This document shows positions 33,651 through 49,539 of a stretch of 64,000 nt of DNA, one piece after another. How positions within the stretch are numbered: position 1 is the stretch's first letter; each line of letters starts with the position of its first letter. This stretch comes from Mixophyes australis (Eukaryota; Chordata; Amphibia; Anura; Limnodynastidae). The translations under genes and the position numbers were made by a program. Location of the stretch: the NCBI GenBank assembly GCA_036250195.1, contig JAVHZZ010000002.1, forward strand, positions 365,636,124 to 365,700,123. The letters are read 5' to 3'. The notes under the pieces are model-generated. The model worked only from the letters and a program-made list of their open reading frames with translations, was not told the DNA's origin and did no database searches.

Positions 33651-36429
33651 ATAACCAACTCACCAAAGGCTACATACAATAGATCTGAACAAAGGGGCAT
33701 AATCACTAGAGATGCAGATTGCAGTTGTACTCTCCATGAAGTCTCATTGTAGCTGCTTTAGAGTAGTGGCTCCCAGGCCCATGGGTAGAAGTGGATACCA
33801 GCCCCAAAGGACCAGATGCACTACAACCCAGGAGATGGGGAAACCTTCAAGGAGGCGCAGCGGATACTTTACGAAGATTGTCTTTACGCTGACACTCAAG
33901 ACAGTCTTTGTAGGTTAGGTTACCCCAAAGTGGCTCTTTTAAATAATACAGTAACAAGATAGTTTTCAAACATAGCCCCATATTAACACTGCTACATGAT
34001 AACATTATCACAAGCCTTGGGGTCCTGGACAGCTGAATCTTTATAAAAAATGCCAAATACCCACTTCCTATCACACCTGGTGGACACAGGACCAAATTGT
34101 ATTGCAAACACATCCTTGTGCCTGGTGGGAAAGAGGAACCAGGTGTATAGGGATACTCTTAACCCCTCATTTTGCCACACAAAGTTTGACACATTATTTT
34201 GGGGGGGGGCGGACTTTACTTTTCTTCACACCAAGTCGTCCTTCTCTATAAAAGTAACAGATTGTCTGCATAATAAACTTGAAATTGGTTCTTCCCAATA
34301 CAATAAAGATATGAATTATACAGAATGTACATACTGACTAGTGATGATGACAAGTGAAGATTTTTTTTCTTTGCATAAGTGCATTGTAAAAAGTACACCA
34401 CCCATACAATGTAATGTAATAAATAGGCAGATTTTTAGCCAAGTTATATACCAAGTTATATACCAAGGGTGCACAGAACAGAAGTAAAGATAAAGAGTAG
34501 AACTGTCAGAGGCCAGACCACGGATTAACCCCACATATGTGACATATGTTTTCCCCTAGAACTATTCAAGAAGAATGAGTGGCAGAGGGGCTGTAAGCTC
34601 CTTTTATAAGGTTGAAAACATGGGACATTTATTGATCGTTGATGAATGTATGTCTAGTCGCTATCCAATAACGATTGTGCACTTTAAGTGATGTGGTTCC
34701 AAAGCACAATGTGATTTAATAACAAAAAGTAGCAGAATAACAAGTCAGAATAAAAAAAGTATAGCCGTTACTATTGCAGGCATCCTGGATCCAGCATAAA
34801 GTCATTCATTCCTGAAGTCTGTGGTCAATGTGACTGACTACTGGTCCCAGAGCCCCTGCTTATATACAGTGAGTGATTCATTGAAAACAATACAGATGAT
34901 TTGCCATGTTTCCATAGGTTCAGGCTTCAGGAAGGTCCAGTGTAATGCAGGTCATTGGCCAGTTCAAATGATGCCATCCAAGGGTGGGAGTCAGCTCTCC
35001 AGAAGATGCATACTTAATCTTCCCGCCAAGAACTAGTTCAAACTGGTCTATTAGCATTACACACACAATACCATACATGATAATTTATTCCCTACAATCC
35101 ATATCTAGCATACGCAAGGTGCGATCTTTTCAGTGATAGAACCAGACGTCTGCGGATAAATAGGGGATTAGAATGATACCAGACATGATATGTTTCCTGT
35201 GACCTGAACCTTAGATCTCACTAACGTGTATATAACATTATGATATTTCACCATAAACTTTGCTACATTTCAGTACAAATAACTATGTGTTGCAACTGCT
35301 TTTAATGTGAGCTAATTACAACTGTATATGTTCGTGTAAATGCGTGCATAAGTGTCTGCACATGTTTCGGTTATTTACGCTCCTCCACGCCGTAGTGTAC
35401 TAGTCGCATAACTTCAGACATAGACAATAGGATTGTTAGATATTAATTTGCGATGACCATATCCAATTATCTGACTTCGACACATGGGACATTTATTGAT
35501 GCTTGACGAATAATGGTTGATTCACTGTGATTGGCCTGATTCTCCAGTGGCAATAAAATATTCTGTGATCTTTGGGTGATTCTGAAACATTTCAGAAAAT
35601 TATGAAATTGGATCCACTTACAACTCTCCTTCCTGAAGTGCTTACTTATAACCAAGACTCCACCATCACCTGTCCCAACCCTTGCCATACACCTTCCCCC
35701 TCCTCAAGTCTCCCACCTATGGTTCTCAATCGCACCACGCTTTTCCTCCTTCTCCAATTCCTACTCACGCCATGTGTCTTAGTTTTCCTTTATGCCATCC
35801 TTCAATCTTCTCCTCTCAGCCCAATTCACTCAACCCATGCTCCCTTACTTTATGAGTTTAATGTGGGAAGTGTAACTGAACTGCTTATTTTGTACATTGC
35901 ATGATTAGCAGAAATAAATTCACTGCAAGTAACTGTCCACCCCATATTAATGCCCTTGATCCCTGTTAGATGTGCTAGACACTTTGCCACTTCCATGGCT
36001 CTATTACAATACATTGCCTTATTGGCAGAACCTTTTGGTTTATGTAAGGTGTCCGCAGTGTTGGATAGGAATGTTAGAGCACACAGCATTAAACTTAACC
36101 AAGTTGGTGGTTTATTTGAGAACAAGAATAACAGCAGTGATGCAGGTACACACAGGGTTAATGGCTGCAGCAGTTGTAACAGTTATAGAATGCAGATAGT
36201 CATAGTATCATACAGCAAGTTCATAGGGTCATACAGAAGCAGGATGCTGATGTCATTATTCACCATCCCCTGCACCAGTTGACACTAAAGGACCAATAGA
36301 GAGAGTGTGAGGGAGGAGACAGCATACGGAGCACAATTCTCCTTAACATCCCTGAACTAAGCTGGCTCCCTTTGGTTGGCCAATGCCAATGAGACTCTTA
36401 GGACATTACACCTTTCACCATGACTTGGC
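33651..36429. other. Gene-free stretch with unresolved repeats
   Basis: CATGGGACATTTATTGATCG-like sequence occurs at 34619 and again, slightly changed, at 35483. Sequence between 36043 and 36410 has TGTAAGGTGTCC...GGACATTACA ends but no target duplication. A minus-strand frame near 34192-33992 shows no family motif. The plus-strand frame 35572-35904 is Pro/Ser/Leu-rich and unassigned. Confidence 0.4.
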
Positions 36430-37285
36430 ACATATCTCACGCAAGACACTGCAAAAACTTTAATTCATGCACTTATCATCTCCCGCATTGACTATTGCAA
36501 TTCCCTCCTTACTGGTCTTCCCAAAAACAGACTCAAACCCCTACAATCTATTTTGCATGCTGCGGCAAGACTGATTTTCCTTGCAAATCGTTATTCCTCT
36601 GTTGAATCACTCTGTATGTCTCTACACTGGCTGCCTGTTTTCTACCGAATCCAATATAAAATACTTTTACTAACCTACAAGGCCATCAACAAAGCTGCAC
36701 CAACATAAATCTCCTCTCTTGTCTCAAAATATCTCCCAACTCGGCAACTCCGTTCTACACAAGATCTGTGTCTCTCATCCACCCTTATTACATCCTCCCA
36801 TTCCCGGTTACAGGACTTTTTTCGGGCTGCACCCACTCTATGGAATGCTCTCCCTCGCACAATAAGACTCTCCTCTGGTCTACAAACTTTCAAGCGGTCT
36901 CTGAAAACCTACCTCTTCAGACAAGCTTATAATATTCCTCAACCACCCTCTTAACCTCACTACCTTAGCCTATTACCGCCTGTTACACAATTTCACACAA
37001 GACAACTACCCCCTGACCAACATTGTTGTGTGACAGGATCATTTAGCCTATAAGTCACTTTTACCTTTGCAGCCTGGCTGGGCCCAAATGCAAAATGTAG
37101 ACTTAACCTCATGTGTCAACTCCCATTGACCAATAGATTGTAAGCTTGCGAGCAGGGCCTTCTCACCTCTTTGTCTGTTTTACCCAGTTTGTTTATTAGT
37201 TTATTATGTCTGTCCCCAATTGTAAAGCGCTACAGAATATGTTGGCGCTATATAAATAAATGATGATGATGATGATGATGATGAA
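36430..37285 (+). pseudogene. L2-type LINE 3' end with reverse transcriptase C-terminus
   Basis: In frame from about 36437: [60 protein letters not shown] and LHWLPVFYRIQYKILLLTYK, then a stop after AINKAAPT, then SLVSKYLPTRQLRS, AAPTLWNALPRTIRLSS and FKRSLKTYLFRQAYNIPQPP before the natural stop. The 3' UTR ends GTTGGCGCTATATAAATAAA, then (TGA)n to about 37285. The copy is 5' truncated. It shares tail and subfamily with the long copy at 51.2-54.4 kb. Confidence 0.92.
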
Positions 37286-40430
<3,145 letters not shown>

Positions 40431-40612
40431 CCAGGGGGTAAATGTATCAAGCTGGGTGTTTTCTGGTGGGTTTGAAAAACCAATCAGATTCTAGCTATCA
40501 TTTATTTAGTACATTCTACAAAATGATAGCTAGAATCTGATTGGTTGCTGTAGGCAACATCTCCACTTTTCAAACCAGCCGGAAAACTCTCCGCTTGATA
40601 CATTTACCCCCA
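40431..40612. mobile_element. Palindromic MITE, copy 1 of an adjacent pair
   Basis: GGGGGTAAATGTATCAAGC at the left pairs with GCTTGATACATTTACCCCC at the right. The inner arms contain CCAATCAGATTCTAGCTATC and GATAGCTAGAATCTGATTGG. About 180 bp in all. CCAGG stands at 40431-40435 and at 40610-40614, possibly a duplicated target. Confidence 0.85.
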
Positions 40613-40813
40613 GGGGTGTAAATTTATCAACCTGTGAGATTCCAACGGACTTGAAAAGTGAAGATGTTGCCTATAGCAACCAATCAGATTCTAGCTATCA
40701 TTTATTTAGTACATCCTACAAAATGATAGCTAGAAACTTATTGGTTGCTATAAATAACATCTCCACTTTTCAAACCCACCAGACAATCGCAGCTTGATAA
40801 ATTTATTCCCAGG
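40613..40813. mobile_element. Palindromic MITE, copy 2 of an adjacent pair
   Basis: Same family as copy 1: GGTGTAAATTTATCAACCTG at the left and AGCTTGATAAATTTATTCCC at the right, with CAACCAATCAGATTCTAGCT inside. It is more diverged. CCAGG appears again at its right edge (40809-40813), so the two copies abut at a shared CCAGG. Confidence 0.82.
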
Positions 40814-43150
40814 AATCTCTTTGAATGTATACAGTTTATTTAGATGCTCTTTAAATACACAGGTTCAGGTTCAAATTGTGTTTACTCTGTTTTCTTAAAT
40901 TGTTTTTACTTGTCTTATCTCTGTTTTAGATGTCCCTCAGTTTTATAGTGGTAGTCAGGCGTCCCAGCATTGTAAAAAAAACAAACACAAAAAGAGTTAA
41001 AACATTTTTATTTTTAAATACACACACACAGTCCTACTTGGAACGTGCCATTTGCCAGATCCTCTGAGGCTGCAGGTGGTTAAAACGGTGCAATGCCGCT
41101 CTCCTCTTACTGTTTCAGCTAAGCCCCTCCCACATAAACATTCCCAGTCATTCCCAGTTGGCAGAGGTATTAACATCTACTAGGCAGGGTGAGCTCTGGG
41201 GCCTATCTGTTTGTACATCAAAATTCAGCTGCATTTTTAAGTAAAGTTGAAATGTATTTGTTATTTATAAGAATTATTTATTGTAGATATCTGCTGCTTT
41301 GCCTTTTTCATCAAACTCCAAAGCAGTCCCTATAGATGTCTATAGGGACTGCTATTTTGCACAATTTAACATCTGGGGTTGGCGTTAGCTGATGAAGCCT
41401 GTAGGGAGAGCATTTCGGTAGACTGATCTTCGAATCCCTCACCGCAACTTACCTCTTCTCCCATCCAGTCACTATCGCAAAGGTGACCACTTTGCGATAG
41501 TGACCATAGGAAAGATAGGAGACAGGTCTTCACAGGAACAACAGTTTTATGAGACTGCTGTACCTAGTAAAGATTTTTAATAAATAGACATAATATTTCA
41601 AACCTTATCTTTGCGATAAGGATGGAAATGGATCGTGTTGCAAATGCAGTTAATAATAAATCTGTCCCTTAAGAGGAGAGAACATGTAGGACTGTAATAG
41701 CCCTTAGGGACCCCAGCAGAGATAGGATTTCATTTTGGAACTTAATTTCCTGAACAAAGTTTTGGGCGAAGTTCCTCATTAATTTCAAAAAATAAGTCAC
41801 TTGCTAATCTTTGTGATCTAGCATATTTAGTATATTCTCCTGAAGTTTTATGAAGCTGACGAGTTCCTCGCACACTAGTGCTGATACGCTTTGTGAGGGC
41901 ACCGTTCATAGAGCATATCAATTTTTATTGAACAAGTACTTTGTGCTGCTGACACTGGCTGCTATGTGCAGGCAAATAAGCGCCAGATTCCCAGGGCTAA
42001 ATATGTGGTCATACAAAGTCCCCATGTGCCATTAACCTCATGCATATTAATCGTCTTACTGAATTCAATACAAATGTGCACTGGGTACTACACACTTGTG
42101 TCTTAAATGACCACCTTCTAAAGCTTATTACATAGTAAAGCTTATACATAGTAAACATCTATGCATTATCACACAGGATTTATGATAAATAAATGTAATA
42201 GCTGGTTCATGTATCATTATTATTGTAAAACCACTTCTTTACCAAGGGAATGTTTTTATTTAGGTGGGGGGGTGTACATTTTTTGGGATAAAAAATATAG
42301 TAGACCTTAGTCTTTAAACGTTTTAACTATTTAAGGTGTATGTAGCTATGGTCTATAGGGACTGGTCACTTATTTTATACAATCCTCATCTCCTGTTTAT
42401 CTGGGATGTCCGTATCATTTTAAGTGGAATAACATATAGCCAATCAGATCTTCATAGTGTTTGTCACCAGTCCACCCATAAGTACATTACTTAGGTCAGA
42501 ATCCTAATGTGAGCAGGGTAATGAAGGCCAGCAGGATTGCAACAGAACAACATAGTGGGAGAAGCAGTGTCCCTGAACACAACACAATTTAGTGATGTGA
42601 GGCTCATGTTCATATATTAAACATGTTTACATATTTACTAACGTAATAAAAACCAACACATAGCCTGTGCACAAAAACTGGATAATGCAATGCCTCAGTG
42701 AATCGGGGCCAATGACTTACAGACTTATGGCTACCTAGAAAGAATGTAAGAAGTCAGATTAAGTGTAGATAATAATATAGAACATCTAATATGTTACCTT
42801 ATTTACAGCTTATTATTGATAAATCTATCTATCTATATAAAACACATTACACATGTTCCTCGATCTGATAGTATTTCCTGAAACATTAAGGGGTCTTAAT
42901 AGACATCATAATTATAAGATAATGAATAGAAAAATAATTACAAGCTAATTATAGCTAATGACACTTCTGTGCACTTGACTGCATTAATCACTGCATACGC
43001 ATCTGCTCTATATCTAATATACTTTATAACACTTGATAGAGGGGAAAAATGAAGAAAAAAAAGCATTGGAACTTAATGCATTAGCGATATGTAAACAAGT
43101 GCATTCAATGTATTTCATTATAAAAGTGACCAATTGTGCTGAGATACGCA
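40814..43150. other. Gene-free stretch with two perfect short hairpins
   Basis: Hairpin 1: AGCAGTCCCTATAG (41322-41335) with its exact complement at 41340-41353, loop 4. Hairpin 2: GTCACTATCGCAAAG (41468-41482) with its complement at 41490-41504, loop 7. They could be two ends or cores of one 41.3-41.65 kb MITE. No genes. Confidence 0.55.
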
Positions 43151-43370
43151 GAGTGCTCCAGACACACAGTATACAGGTGCAGCAAGGCACCGCAGCTGGA
43201 GCACAGCTGTATTGGAGACTGTGTCATCTTCCACTGCATCTTCTGTGCTGTGGTCAGCAGTAGTCGCTAGGACCCCGCAGATGTCTGTGAGTGGATAGCA
43301 GCAGCACTGAAGGGCAGCACTGAGCATGTGCGGATTGGGGCTTCTAGCTTGCTGCTCGGTTAGTTACTGA

Positions 43371-43577
43371 TATAAACAGCTGGAGGTAGTGAAACACACA
43401 GAATGAACGCAGGCAGAGAGCACTGTATGGTTACCGAGCAGCTCTCTGCCCACATCCTGGAACTGGAGACAACAGGCTGCTATGGAATACCAAAGGGTAC
43501 TGGATTTATCGTCTGATTCCTCATAGCCTATTGGAGTGTTCAGCGCTTACTTTCCCCCCCCTCCTATTTTTTAACAG
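43371..43577 (+). promoter_or_regulatory. Candidate promoter and untranslated first exon of a host gene
   Basis: TATAAA stands at 43371-43376 in a local GC-richer, non-repetitive island (about 43150-43560). About 200 bp downstream, AACAG|GTAAGT at 43573-43583 is a near-perfect 5' splice site. Between them is a small frame from ATG 43403 to TGA 43516 (about 37 residues: MNAGREHCMVTEQLSAHILE...), which could be an upstream ORF or a coding start. A pyrimidine- and C-rich run (43550-43571) precedes the donor. The pattern fits a first exon of a gene with a long first intron lying to the right. No partner exon was identified, so this remains a hypothesis. Confidence 0.35.
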
Positions 43578-43579
43578 GT

Positions 43580-46500
43580 AAGTTTTATGTGGTTACATCT
43601 CTGTGCTCTTGTAGATCTGTGGATATCCTCAGACTTCGATGTGTTAACTTATGCATTCGACCGTGGCATGGTGTGATACTGTTTGGAATATTATACTTTA
43701 CATTACAAGTGACGTAGTGCCACAATATTCCACTTTTATACCCTGTTCTGTAGTGAATAGCCTAGGCAGGAGTTTAATGATGTTTCATTATGTACATTAT
43801 TGTTCTCTAATGGTGTATATTATTTATGTTACAACCATACTATATTATTAAGTGTGCTCCTAAGTGCACTGGTCTAAGTGAATGTACTCTAAGTGCATGC
43901 TTAATTTTGCATCATCTGTTTAAAACTCCCCCTCCCCCCCTCCAAAAAATAAATAAATAAGGCACTAAAGTTACATCATCAGAATTTCTCTTTAAAAATA
44001 ATTGCATAATCTATTACATTAAATCCCAAATACATATTTTCACCTGGAAATGCTGTTTGAAGCTATTAAAACTTTATAACTTAAAATATATTAGTGTCTC
44101 AACTCTTAATGACAGCTGGACCAGTGATCTGTTGAACAGTTGTAAAAATACTGAAACAAAGAAGAAAAATCATGATTATACAACACATTCAGAGGGCATA
44201 AAATTAATGGGCTTGCTTTGAATAACTTATTTCATTAGTACTATGGTATTGAGCAAGTATACTATGTATATTGTGTTATTGCTGTGGTTTTGTTCAATCA
44301 GATCTTGAAGTTCAGTATAACCTGTTTGTTACTGAAGATGCTGTACTTCTTTCTCTTTTCCTGTTAAATCAGCTTATGGCACACTGTAAGTGTATTCATA
44401 CTCAAAGGCATCACCGTCACAGGGTGGGTAGGGAGATTGTTCCCACTCAGTAGCAGGGTCTGTTAGCTCCTTGTATTTACTATTCCCATCCAGCATTCAT
44501 TACCTTGATAAGCATTCCCAGGGTTTGAATGTGTGGCTGTTGATTATGCAAAGAACTATATACAGTGCAGGCTGACACTACATAAGTAGAATGCAAATTT
44601 TAATTACAGATCCTGAGCGAACCATGAATAGGAAAGAAATTGGTAAATGCAGTTATTTTGTTTCATAGGATAAAATATTTATGCTTATTTTTTTCTATGA
44701 CCTGTGTTGTGGCTGTTCTGTGTCTTTAAGGGGCTGAAGCTGCAGGGAAGCAGTACAAGAAGACAACTGAATGTATTGATTATAACACATTCAGAGTGCT
44801 TTTTAACCCCTTATGTGTTTGATAGACCCAAAGGTTATGTAGTCCATGTCCCTATCAGGCCTCTTTAATGCCAAGAATTTTAACTCATTTGTTTCACTTT
44901 GCTGTTTATAGTTCCCCTGCATGGTGTGTTTGTACAACATTTCTAGATGTACAGAACATGAGTATGACTATATATTATTATTGAGTGACTAGCCACGTTC
45001 TCTTTAATTGACTGGGCATTATTCAGTTATGAACAATATAGCTTTTAAATATAAGTGGTGACTTTGGAAGACCTCCGTGTTGTACTTGCTTAAAGACAAA
45101 GGAAAAATCCATAACTTAAGAAATTGTTTTAGAAAAAAAATTGACTTGCTGAGAGGTCATCCATTAAGTCGTTGTTCTAAATCATATTTAATCCCTCCAT
45201 TACATGTAGGTTTTGATTTACTGGTTCTGGGCAAGACTGTAAATTAACCTTCTTAAACAGTATATGTAAAAAATTATTTGGCAAAATGAATTACAACACA
45301 AGAAATATATTACCAATATAAAATGAGCTCAATGTGCCAGTTTTAAATTGCCTTACAGAATACTGGAGAACGGGAAATGATGATAATAATATGCATTAAT
45401 TTGCTTTTTGCCTTGAGAACAACAGCAAATGGTATTGCAATGAGAAAAACACTATATACAGCAATCCGGGAATCTGTTTCTCCCTATTCAAACTTGTTCC
45501 TTCGAAGTGAGCATAATGTATATTGTTTACCAATATAATAGATTTTGATCCATAAATGACATGCAAAGACTCTTTGAAATGTTACTACATAAATATATTG
45601 CTTAGTATTTTGCTATGCTACACATTTTATATATAATATATGCTTTTGAAACTTAAAAAGATGGTCGTATAATCAGAGTATTCCATTCTCCTAGGCCTCC
45701 TGTTTGGCACACATATATATTTAAGATGACATCAGGACAAAAATGGTTCAACTTATCTATAGTCTTATTTCATTGAATTGTTACAGAGCCTAAATCTATC
45801 CAATGTTTTTTTTTATTTAATCCATTCAGTAGTCTCCAGTTCACCTACACGGTGGCGCTTTTGTGTATCCTTCACCTGTTCTTTCTAAAGTACTTTTTTG
45901 TATAAAGTGACAGTCATTCCCTCTCAAACGTCACTTGTCCTCAAGTTTAAGCAATCCTCTTCTGAGAAGTGCTTTCCTACTGGTCCATTAATTTCCTTGC
46001 TATGTTTGTTTCTGTAAAATCATTCTCCCTTCTGATCTATACATAATATACTTTCCTTGTGAACAGATCAATCAAATGATGAATGCAACAATCCCAATCA
46101 AATGGTAGTTGCTAGCCCATACGCTACTGAAAATGTTGATGCGTGCTGTCCTTTACTGTAGTCAGTGTACAGTACTGTTTAGGGCAAGCACAGTAGTGTT
46201 GCAATATCTAGAACAACTCAGGTGGGCTTCTCATGCAGTTCCAATCTTATTTTCTTTTTAGCATATCCAATTGAACATTAAACCAAACACCAATTAAAAA
46301 CTGTTGTTTGTTCGAAATTCATGCCATGTATTCAACCAACTTGAGATGAAGTCATTGACCTCAATGTTTCTTTTTTTACACTTCTATATTTAAAATAAAA
46401 AAAATAAGCTTTAATATAATTGGATCATGTAAATTAAAGTAGCCCTTGCTAATACAATATGAACTTGCATTTAAAAAGCTTTTTGTACTGATTGCTTATA

Positions 46501-47342
46501 ATGTATTTGCTAAATTTCCTCAAAATCATAATGTGATTTGTAATGAATTACCCACAGTGCTGCCAGTAACAGAGAGTGAATTTATTAAAAAATGATTGGT
46601 TTGCTTGGCCAATTGCTTAGTTTTTTTGCGATGCATTAAAATTGTAACTAATTGTTTGACTGGGCAGTCAAGTATCTGTTGATGCTCAAATGACCAATCA
46701 ACACTCTGAAGATGGGTATGTATTCAAACCATTGGAGAACTACGTGTTTATTTTGTGTGTAAGGGTTCTAATTTGTTGCTTGAATAGAAGTGCAGCCAAT
46801 TTGTTAAAATGCTAACCGAATTATGATCAGTAGATAGGTCCCACGTGAAAGTTCCCATTAATTTGACTTGTAAATCTCCTGATTTGGTTGGCAATTTGCA
46901 CAAATATATATTAATCTAATGAATCCATTCATGCAACTATGCTGACAGTATCTTATGATACAGTACTTTTATGTATAAGATCGGGTAAAACACATCTTTA
47001 AAATGCAGTATGTGCTTGAATAGTGTATAAATATAAGTACAAGAAATTGAAAGGAAATGAAAAATAAAAATGTATTTTAAATTAGTTTGGTGGTGGTTCT
47101 ATTATCTCAGAATAATCAGAATATCATTTCATAATTGGCCTTCCTCTTGGCTTCGGCCTGCTACGTCAGATTTAATGGTAATTCCACTTCTTTGATGTAT
47201 CCACACTGGTTAAATATTATCTTGTAATAGTTCCCTGCCCAGCAGTTACAGTATTAGACACTAACTTGTAACTTAAATTTTTGTGAAATATTTAGTCATA
47301 GAAAATATTCTGTTGTCTTAGAAACAACTTTGTTCTCACTGT
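43580..47342. other. AT-rich, repeat-poor stretch
   Basis: No coding sequence, LINE, SINE or hAT end is recognised over about 3.7 kb, the quietest part of the window. It could be intronic to the candidate exon at 43.4 kb. Short frames (43651-43851, 44271-44453) are not supported. Confidence 0.5.
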
Positions 47343-47636
47343 TCATCATCATCATCTATTTATTTATATAACGCCACTAATTCCGCAGCGCTGTACAGAG
47401 AACTCATTCACATCAGTCCCTGCCCTATTGGAGCTTATAATCTAAATCTCGTAACATACACAGACTGAGAGAGACTAAGGGCAATTTAATAGCAGCCAAT
47501 TAGCCTACTAGTATGTTTTTGGAGTGTGGGAGGAAACCGGAGCACCAGGAGGAAACCCACGCAAACACGGGGAGAACATACAAACTCCACACAGATAAGG
47601 CCATGGTCGGAAATCGAACTCATGACCTCAGTGCTT
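47343..47636 (-). mobile_element. V-SINE-like element, minus strand
   Basis: Read on the plus strand it starts with the tail (CATCATCATC, TTATTTATATAACGCC), passes CTAATTCCGCAGCGCTGTAC, CCCTATTGGAGCTTATAATC, GCAGCCAATTAGCC, the core GTGGGAGGAAACCGGAGCAC and AACACGGGGAGAACATAC, and ends within the B-box side (ATCGAACTCATGACCTCAGT). The extreme tRNA head is missing. Confidence 0.9.
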
Positions 47637-47753
47637 TAATGATGCCTACATTTACCATTACTCCTAATTTGAGACTGGATAAAGACACTAATAGATGGAT
47701 GTATAAACATTTTATTCCTCATCATGGAATGCATACATGTCTCTCACATTAAA

Positions 47754-48083
47754 GGCAGCATGGTGGCACAGTGGTTAGCACTTCTGCCTTACAGTACATG
47801 GATCATGAGTTCAATTCCCGAAAAGGGCCTTATCTGTGTGGAGTTTGTATGTTCCCCCTATGTTCGCGTGGGTTTTCTTCAGGTGCTACGGTTTCCTCCC
47901 ACACTCCAAAAATATACCAGTAGGTAAGTTGGCTGCTGAGAAAATGAACCCTAGTATATGTGTGTGTATGTGTTAGGAAATTAAGTCTGTAAGCTTTAAT
48001 GGGGCAGGATCTAATGGGAATGACAAATATTTTCTGTTCAGCGCTGCAGGGAATTGGTGGCGCTATATATGTAGATGATGATT
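47754..48083 (+). mobile_element. V-SINE-like element, full length
   Basis: The most complete copy. The tRNA-like head has an A box (TGGCACAGTGGT) and a B box (GAGTTCAATTCCC). The central domain has GTGTGGAGTTTGTATGTTC and GGTTTCCTCCCACACTCC. The 3' part has AAGTCTGTAAGCTTTAATGG and the L2-type end GGCGCTATATATGTAGATGA. Transcription of such SINEs is by RNA polymerase III from the internal boxes. Confidence 0.92.
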
Positions 48084-49349
48084 ACCTGTTGATATACCAA
48101 TAATTATTTTTCATCTCTTGTATATGGGAGAAATGGCATGTTGTTCTCAGGAAGTTAAATCCCTCAGACAGATACAAAACTATTAGTGTATCAGATCTGC
48201 TGTAGTGTATTTAATAAGTTAATCTTTTAGTACGAGAGATTATGATGATTTTGTTAAAGAGCAATATTAATTTTTGTACCATTTAAATGGTCCATTAAAT
48301 TCAATTAAGTTGTAAAGGAAAACAACAGGCTGAAAGTACAAGTTTATTTGTTACTGGGGATTTCCAAATGCAGATAACTTTAATTCATTATCATGTACTT
48401 CTTCTGCTGCAATTTCTGAAAAATAAAATATTTAATATTTCTGCCTTCCTTCTACAATTTTTAGCCATGTCTTTAACTTATCAGGAAAAGCTGGTCATTT
48501 TTGCTGGTCATGAAACGTCTCTGAATAATACCGTACCCACTGAAGGAAGGACTGCAAAGCTCTCCTATCTAGATGCAGTGGAAACAAACAAGCCTAACTG
48601 TTACTATACATACATGACTGAAAATCACAGAAGGATAAATCAATATATTTAGCAAACATTTCAAGAGGGTATGTACAAGCTAATCAATTAAAGCTATCTG
48701 AGGTTGGAAGACTATGCAGAAACAATTTTAGCCTATGGAATGCCTTATTCCAACAATTTGAACCCAGAATTGGGATCAACATAACTAGAGAGATGCTCAT
48801 GTGCTGCCACCTGAATCTGATGCTTCTATAGGTTTAACAGTCTGGAAACATAATTGGGAAGTTTTGCACAGCTATAGTGACAATAATCTACCGTGGTAGG
48901 TTTTATTAATACATTTTTACCTTGTGGACCCTCAGACTTCTTATTCACATTTTTGACGGCAGAGAAGGACTGCAAAATTAAATATTTCTCATGTATTTAT
49001 ATCAACAGACTAGTATGGGAAAGAATGCATGGATAGCCAATCATGATGAGCCGTCAGCCATGTTGTTGAACTTCATTCGACAGTAAAATCAGTTTGGTCA
49101 GCGATCCTAACAATCACATTTATCAACCGACTTTAAATATTAATGTGGTGTGTAAGTGTAGTCATTTCCATTTGCATTCCAAGCATACAGGATCATCCCA
49201 ATCTGGTTTTATTTGTGCAGTACATCCACACATGATGCAAAATTGTTCATAAACCTCATCTGAGTGCAATGACATGTGGAGCCACCATAAATCAAGATTC
49301 AGAATTTAAAGGCAGATAAGAACCACACAACCCATTAATTTTCTCTATT
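48084..49349. other. Gene-free stretch
   Basis: An open frame at 48368-48652 (94 residues) has no motif. Nothing else stands out. Confidence 0.5.
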
Positions 49350-49539
49350 CATCATCATCATTTACTTATATAGCGCCACAGATTCCACAGCGCTGTACAG
49401 AGAAGTCATTCTCATCAGTCCCTGCCCCATTGGGGCTTACAGTTTAAATTCCCTAACATACATACACAAACAGACAGAGAGAGAGAGAGACACTAGGGTC
49501 AATTTTGATAGTAGCCAATTAACCTACTAGTATGTTTTT
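49350..49539 (-). mobile_element. V-SINE-like element, minus strand, 5' truncated
   Basis: Tail side first on the plus strand: CATCATCATCA, ACTTATATAGCGCCAC, CCACAGCGCTGTACAGAGAA, CCCATTGGGGCTTACAG, a CAGACAGAGAGAG run and TAGCCAATTAACCTACTAGT. It stops at TATGTTTTT before the conserved core. Confidence 0.88.

Noticed and set aside
36043..36410. Possible solo LTR with TGTAAGGTGTCC...GGACATTACA ends
   Set aside because: The flanking 5-mers (GTTTA and CCTTT) do not match, and no LTR signals are seen.
47754..47830. tRNA gene at the A/B-box sequence
   Set aside because: The boxes belong to the head of a SINE; no cloverleaf with acceptor stem is formed.
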